From Desulfobacteraceae bacterium (GTDB lineage Bacteria > Desulfobacterota > Desulfobacteria > Desulfobacterales > UBA11574): a DNA stretch of 18,274 nt. Below are positions 15,119-18,274 of this stretch, piece after piece. The translations under genes were made by a program, and so were the position numbers. The stretch's first letter is position 1; each line of letters opens with the position of its first letter. The stretch is from contig JAOUGB010000006.1 of the NCBI GenBank assembly GCA_029857875.1, forward strand, positions 1-18,274. Direction: 5' to 3'. A model generated the notes under the pieces. It was not told where the DNA came from and did no database searches. It saw nothing but the letters and a program-made list of their open reading frames with translations.

Positions 15119-16087
15119 TTAAACAGTGGAAGGTTCAAGTACAGGAATCGATGCCGGTGCTTTTACATCAGCACCAGATGGAGCGAACAAATTCAATGCC
15201 TGGTATTTTTTCCACAGATACCATCCTTCAGGATATTTGTATATGTAATTTTCCATAAATTTCAGCACCACCGCTCCAATAGACATATCCCTGGAACGCC
15301 GGAAACGTTTTGCCATTTCGTCCCATGAAGTTACAATAAATTTATATCGGTGCTGTTGATTTCTGTGCATTACACCAAAAACAATGGCGGCAGCACATCT
15401 TTTTGAGAAAAGGTTGATGGTTTTATCCAGATGAATCTGTCGGCCCAAAAAATGTATTTTTTTATGACGACAGGGCCTCCATTCATCTATTTCATCACAC
15501 TGGGTAATTACAATTCGATTTTCTCTAAGGTCGGCAAAAATGGCCTTTGCGATATTGGGGGTGTGGTCCCCATCAATAACTTTTACTGAAAAATTGTCTG
15601 CTTGATGAAAGCATAATTTCCTCAGACTATCTGATGAGAACCTGGCGACAATGGTTACCGGATAGTTGTTAGCACCTAAAAAAGCCGGGATAAACTCGAG
15701 TCCCCCGTAATGACCCGTAATTAAAAGAACACCGTTTCCTTTGGCAAGCGCTTTTTCCAGTGCTGTCATACCCTGGCTTTCCACGTGTATTTTAAGGAAG
15801 GTTTTCAATGCTTCAGCAGCGGCAAAGGCATTAACAAATTTTTCGTAGTAATGGAATACTATTCCCCGAAACACATTTTTGGTTAAAGATCTGATTTCAA
15901 ATTGGTGTTTATGATCGCTAAAAACCGTGTTAACAGCCTTTTTGATTTGCCATTTTTCTTTTTTGTTAAAAAAGAAATAGAGTTTTCCCAGAATACTGAT
16001 GTAATAAAAAGTTACCCTTAATCCCAGAATCTTGCACATATAAATGTTAAACCGCCATTGCAGAAAAGAACTTAAGTTTAGACTCAT
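15119..16087 (-). CDS. lipid A biosynthesis-type acyltransferase (LpxL/HtrB family)
   Basis: This 322-residue protein is of the lauroyl/myristoyl acyltransferase family that adds secondary acyl chains to lipid A or related lipids at the inner membrane. The catalytic H-x4-D/E motif is H126 to E131 in ITGHYGGLEFIP. A hydrophobic N-terminal stretch (about 17-40) could hold the protein to the membrane. Downstream blocks QCDEIDEW and FLGRQIHLDKTINLFSKRCAAAIVFGV match the family pattern in which an arginine or lysine acts on the acyl donor. I set the start at the ATG at 16087 because AGGAGGTG lies 4 nt upstream; a longer frame to 16216 has no ribosome site and a non-typical sequence. Family members from this phylum often act on lipids other than lipid A, so the target is open. 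It appears monocistronic. Confidence 0.85.
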   Translation of the reverse strand: MSLNLSSFLQWRFNIYMCKILGLRVTFYYISILGKLYFFFNKKEKWQIKKAVNTVFSDHKHQFEIRSLTKNVFRGIVFHYYEKFVNAFAAAEALKTFLKIHVESQGMTALEKALAKGNGVLLITGHYGGLEFIPAFLGANNYPVTIVARFSSDSLRKLCFHQADNFSVKVIDGDHTPNIAKAIFADLRENRIVITQCDEIDEWRPCRHKKIHFLGRQIHLDKTINLFSKRCAAAIVFGVMHRNQQHRYKFIVTSWDEMAKRFRRSRDMSIGAVVLKFMENYIYKYPEGWYLWKKYQALNLFAPSGADVKAPASIPVLEPSTV

Positions 16088-16470
16088 GGTACACCTCCTG
16101 AAAGTTATAAATATTTCTCTTGTGATAATAAGCCTTGACTTAAAAGAGAATTGATAACATCCAGATGGAAAGGCAGCACGGAGACAACAGGTGGATTTAA
16201 AACTACGGTCATGCATTACGAAATATCGGTAATGAAGATTTGATGTCTATCAATTTATTTGTTTAGTTTTATTTCTCTCAAAAAGCGTGCCAAAGTCTTC
16301 AGATGAAATCGGTATTTGAGACAAAAATCGTTTTTTTGTTAGATTATTTTATTTATGTTGCCAGCAATCCTTGTTTCAAAGGCATTCCCATCCACAATGA
16401 CCGGTCGGCGGAAGGTTTTGTTAAGTTCAAACGATTTAGTAAATCTTGTTCATTTTGGCGGCTGAGGATC

Positions 16471-16520
16471 ATTCATGCACAGAAAAATGTGCATGAATGC
16501 ACATTTTTCTGTGCATGAAT
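16471..16520. repeat. 50-bp perfect palindrome made of two nested inverted repeats
   Basis: The arms at 16471-16494 and 16497-16520 are exact complements over 24 bp with GA between them. Each arm is itself an inverted repeat: ATGCACA-GAAAAA-TGTGCAT in the left arm and ATGCACA-TTTTTC-TGTGCAT in the right. There are thus four copies of the half-site TGCACA. It could extrude as a cruciform, fold in RNA as a 24-bp hairpin, or serve as a tandem operator. It lies 161 bp upstream of the sigma-54 promoter, the usual distance of an enhancer site. Confidence 0.85.
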
Positions 16521-16680
16521 GTATTCAAACCTCTTTAATTGACGCGTCTGCAATTTTGTGTTGATATATTTTTTTACATTTTTTTGTTTAAGTCACATCT
16601 GTGAAACATGGATTTGTTCATATTTAAGTGGGCGGTTATCGTGTTTTCATTAACTTAGGTATAATACTCGAAATTGCAGT

Positions 16681-16698
16681 TTGGCATAGAGTTTGCTT
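16681..16698 (+). promoter_or_regulatory. sigma-54 promoter of the response regulator gene
   Basis: TTGGCATA-GAGT-TTGCTT matches the -24/-12 consensus (TTGGCACG-N4-TTGCWW) with GG at 16683-16684 and GC at 16695-16696, exactly 12 bp apart. Transcription would start near 16708, giving a leader of about 100 nt. A sigma-54 promoter in front of a sigma-54 activator gene suggests autoregulation. Confidence 0.7.
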
Positions 16699-16808
16699 TA
16701 TAAATCAAGTATTTTTATAACGCACGACTTTTATCGACGATTTGTTTTATTGGGTCGGATTCGAGAAAATCTTTTTTACTCACTTTTTAGGATATTGGAA
16801 TTATTGGT

Positions 16809-18149
16809 ATGAAAAAAAAGGATACGATTTTAGTTGTTGACGATGAAAATGGCGTACGTCAGTCGTTTAACATGGTCTTAAAAGATGATTACCATGTGCT
16901 TCTCGCAGGAACAGGCCAAGAAGCGATGGATATTTTTAAGAAAAATTCGGTAGATTTGATTCTACTCGATATCCTTTTGCCGGACATTAACGGCCTTGAA
17001 CTCCTTGAAAAACTCGTAGAGACGGACCCGAATACGGAAATTATCATGGTGACCGCTGTCAATGAGATTCAAACGGCAGTGCAGGCGATTAAGCTGGGGG
17101 CTTACGAATACATCATTAAACCGTTTGTCGTGGATGATGTTTTAACCGTAATTCGGCGAGCCTTAGAAAAGCAAAGCCTTGTGAAAGAAGTGACGTATCT
17201 CAGAAACGAACTGGAACGGTATCATCCATTTGAAAAAATGGTGGGTAAAAATAAAAAAATGAGGAAAATATTTGATCTAATTTCTACCATTGCTCAGAGT
17301 GACGGAACCGTACTGATACAAGGAGAAAGCGGAACAGGAAAGGAACTTGTTGCCAGGGCCATACACAATCGTAGCCATAGAAAGAATCAGCCGTTTGTGG
17401 TTGTAAATTGTGCAGCCATACCGGCGACATTGATGGAGAGCAAAATCTTCGGACACAACAAAGGCGCTTTTACCGGGGCAAGCAGTACCCGTATCGGAAA
17501 GCTGGAGCTTGCCGATACCGGCACCGTTTTTTTTGATGACATCGATCTTCTTGATGTCAACATGCAGGCAAAACTTTTGAGGATTATCCAGGAAAAGGAA
17601 TTTGAAAGACTCGGTAGTTCGAAGGTTGTCGAAATCGATGTCAGGTTTGTCGCGGCTTCTAATAAAGAAATTAAAAATTTGATTTTAAACGGTAAGTTTC
17701 GTGAAGACCTCTATTATCGGCTGAATGTTTTTCCGATATGGCTTCCGCCCTTGAGAGAGAGAAGGGATGATATTTCCTTGCTGCTGGAACATTATTTGGA
17801 ATTGAACTCCACTGAGGCCGGTAAACCACCAAAAACGTTTGCTGAAAAAGCGATTAAAACGTTAATCGAATACGATTGGCCTGGAAATGTTCGAGAGCTT
17901 AAGAATTTGGTGGAAAGATTGTTTACCATTACTAAAGGTCCGATCATCCATCTTGAAAATAGTGCGGCCTATAATATCGGTAAAAAGAAAATTAAGGACA
18001 TGCCCCTTAAAGAGGCCGTAGGCATATTTGAGAAAAAATATATTTCTGATATCCTGGACAGCGTAGATGGAAATAGAACAAAAGCGGCTAAAAAACTCGG
18101 CATTCATCGTAATACCCTGTTGACTAAAACAAACGATTTTGGTCTTTAA
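16809..18149 (+). CDS. NtrC-family sigma-54-dependent response regulator
   Basis: The protein has 446 residues. The receiver domain (about 5-120) has the acidic pair D11/D12, the phosphorylation site D54, T82 and K104. The AAA+ domain (about 143-375) has Walker A GESGTGKE (172-179), the sigma-54 contact loop GAFTGA (219-224), Walker B FFDDID (241-246), and FREDLYYRLNVFPIWLPPLRERRDDI with the arginine fingers. The C-terminal Fis-type helix-turn-helix is GNRTKAAKKLGIHRNTLL. It would activate sigma-54 promoters when phosphorylated. Walker B is usually D-E; here it is D-D, and ESELFGHEKG is ESKIFGHNKG. The ribosome site is weak (GGAA about 8 nt upstream). Its own gene is preceded by a sigma-54 promoter. 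No histidine kinase adjoins it; the NtrB-like kinase at 11373-13367 is a candidate. Confidence 0.93.
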   Translation: MKKKDTILVVDDENGVRQSFNMVLKDDYHVLLAGTGQEAMDIFKKNSVDLILLDILLPDINGLELLEKLVETDPNTEIIMVTAVNEIQTAVQAIKLGAYEYIIKPFVVDDVLTVIRRALEKQSLVKEVTYLRNELERYHPFEKMVGKNKKMRKIFDLISTIAQSDGTVLIQGESGTGKELVARAIHNRSHRKNQPFVVVNCAAIPATLMESKIFGHNKGAFTGASSTRIGKLELADTGTVFFDDIDLLDVNMQAKLLRIIQEKEFERLGSSKVVEIDVRFVAASNKEIKNLILNGKFREDLYYRLNVFPIWLPPLRERRDDISLLLEHYLELNSTEAGKPPKTFAEKAIKTLIEYDWPGNVRELKNLVERLFTITKGPIIHLENSAAYNIGKKKIKDMPLKEAVGIFEKKYISDILDSVDGNRTKAAKKLGIHRNTLLTKTNDFGL

Positions 18150-18164
18150 TGGGTCTTTTTGCTG
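18150..18164 (+). repeat. short remnant resembling the MITE-like left end
   Basis: Directly after the response regulator stop, the bases TGGGTCTTTTTGCT match ATGGTCTTTTTGCT at 5240-5253 in the full element, apart from one added G. The proper left end of copy 2 starts a few bases later, at 18171. It may be the trace of an earlier insertion or of a partial tandem duplication; the match is short. Confidence 0.3.
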
Positions 18165-18170
18165 TTAAAT

Positions 18171-18274
18171 AGTGCCCATCCATAAATGGTCTTTTCATCC
18201 AATCTCTGCGTTATGCTTAAAAAATAATCCTCGGAATATTAAACATATGCCTGTGGTTATTTTTTTCGCATGCC
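18171..18274 (+). mobile_element. MITE-like element copy 2, cut by the window end
   Basis: It begins TAGTGCCCATCCATAAATGG and matches copy 1 (5223-5454) through TTATGCTTAAAAAATAATCC, CTCGGAATATTA, ACATATGCCTGTGGTTATTT and GCATGCC. It lacks the two internal palindromic modules of copy 1 (about 18 and 34 bp). It lies in the same orientation, 21 bp downstream of a plus-strand gene. The right end is outside the window. Confidence 0.75.

Larger units (their letters stand above)
16088..16808. other. 720-bp divergent spacer with regulatory DNA
   Basis: This stretch separates the acyltransferase (minus) and the response regulator (plus). It holds a 50-bp perfect palindrome (16471-16520) and a sigma-54 promoter (16681-16698). 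It also contains an isolated TATAAT at 16660-16665 without a recognisable -35. The frame at 16303-16518 (71 residues) runs into the palindrome, lacks a ribosome site and is probably not a gene. Confidence 0.5.

Noticed and set aside
16303..16518. 71-residue plus-strand open frame before the response regulator
   Set aside because: It ends in the perfect palindrome, which codes its last 16 residues, and has no Shine-Dalgarno sequence.
16660..16665. TATAAT as a sigma-70 promoter for the response regulator
   Set aside because: No recognisable -35 sequence at 16-18 bp; the sigma-54 site just downstream is a far better match.

Overview
The window looks like chromosomal DNA of a strictly anaerobic deltaproteobacterium, most likely a sulfate reducer of the Desulfobacterales (Desulfobacterota). 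This rests on moderately AT-rich coding with very AT-rich spacers, a solo FmdE-type protein, a LUD-domain protein, a B12-binding-type radical SAM protein, sigma-54 signalling, a predicted HesB-like selenoprotein and many GC-rich palindromic repeats between genes. The assignment is inference; there is no rRNA or other phylogenetic marker, and no tRNA, CRISPR array, phage or intact transposase gene was seen.

Layout. 1-3500: the 3' end of a possible plus-strand gene, a LUD-domain protein (minus), a 143-bp element with terminal inverted repeats, a small lipoprotein (plus), an O-methyltransferase-like protein (minus) and a 670-bp repeat-rich spacer. 3500-6000: a small unknown protein (plus), a LysE-family exporter (minus) divergent from an FmdE-family zinc protein (plus), a 232-bp MITE-like element that begins on the fmdE stop codon, a strong terminator, and a HesB/IscA-like gene (minus) with an in-frame TGA best read as selenocysteine. 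6000-10000: a Nudix protein with a split Nudix box (minus), then aspartate kinase and an M20 amidohydrolase (both plus). 10000-15000: a minus-strand series of radical SAM protein, GAF histidine kinase and enolase-superfamily enzyme; the first two are separated by 2 bp. 15000-18274: a lipid A-type acyltransferase (minus), a 720-bp divergent spacer carrying a 50-bp perfect palindrome and a sigma-54 promoter, an NtrC-type response regulator (plus), and a second copy of the MITE-like element cut by the window end.

How the parts fit. Most genes look like individually transcribed housekeeping or accessory genes. Three places show coordinated logic. (1) The selenoprotein gene has a complete set of signals: a -35/-10 promoter, a ribosome site, a UGA at the invariant cysteine, a SECIS-like hairpin 25 nt downstream and a rho-independent terminator. 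(2) The radical SAM/histidine kinase pair, and probably the epimerase-like enzyme, form an operon of unknown purpose. (3) The NtrC-type regulator sits behind a good sigma-54 promoter with a paired palindromic operator about 160 bp upstream, as expected for autoregulation through an enhancer. The NtrB-like histidine kinase 3.4 kb away is a candidate partner. Several families of palindromic repeats fill the spacers and are nested in each other; these and the selenoprotein are the most distinctive things here.
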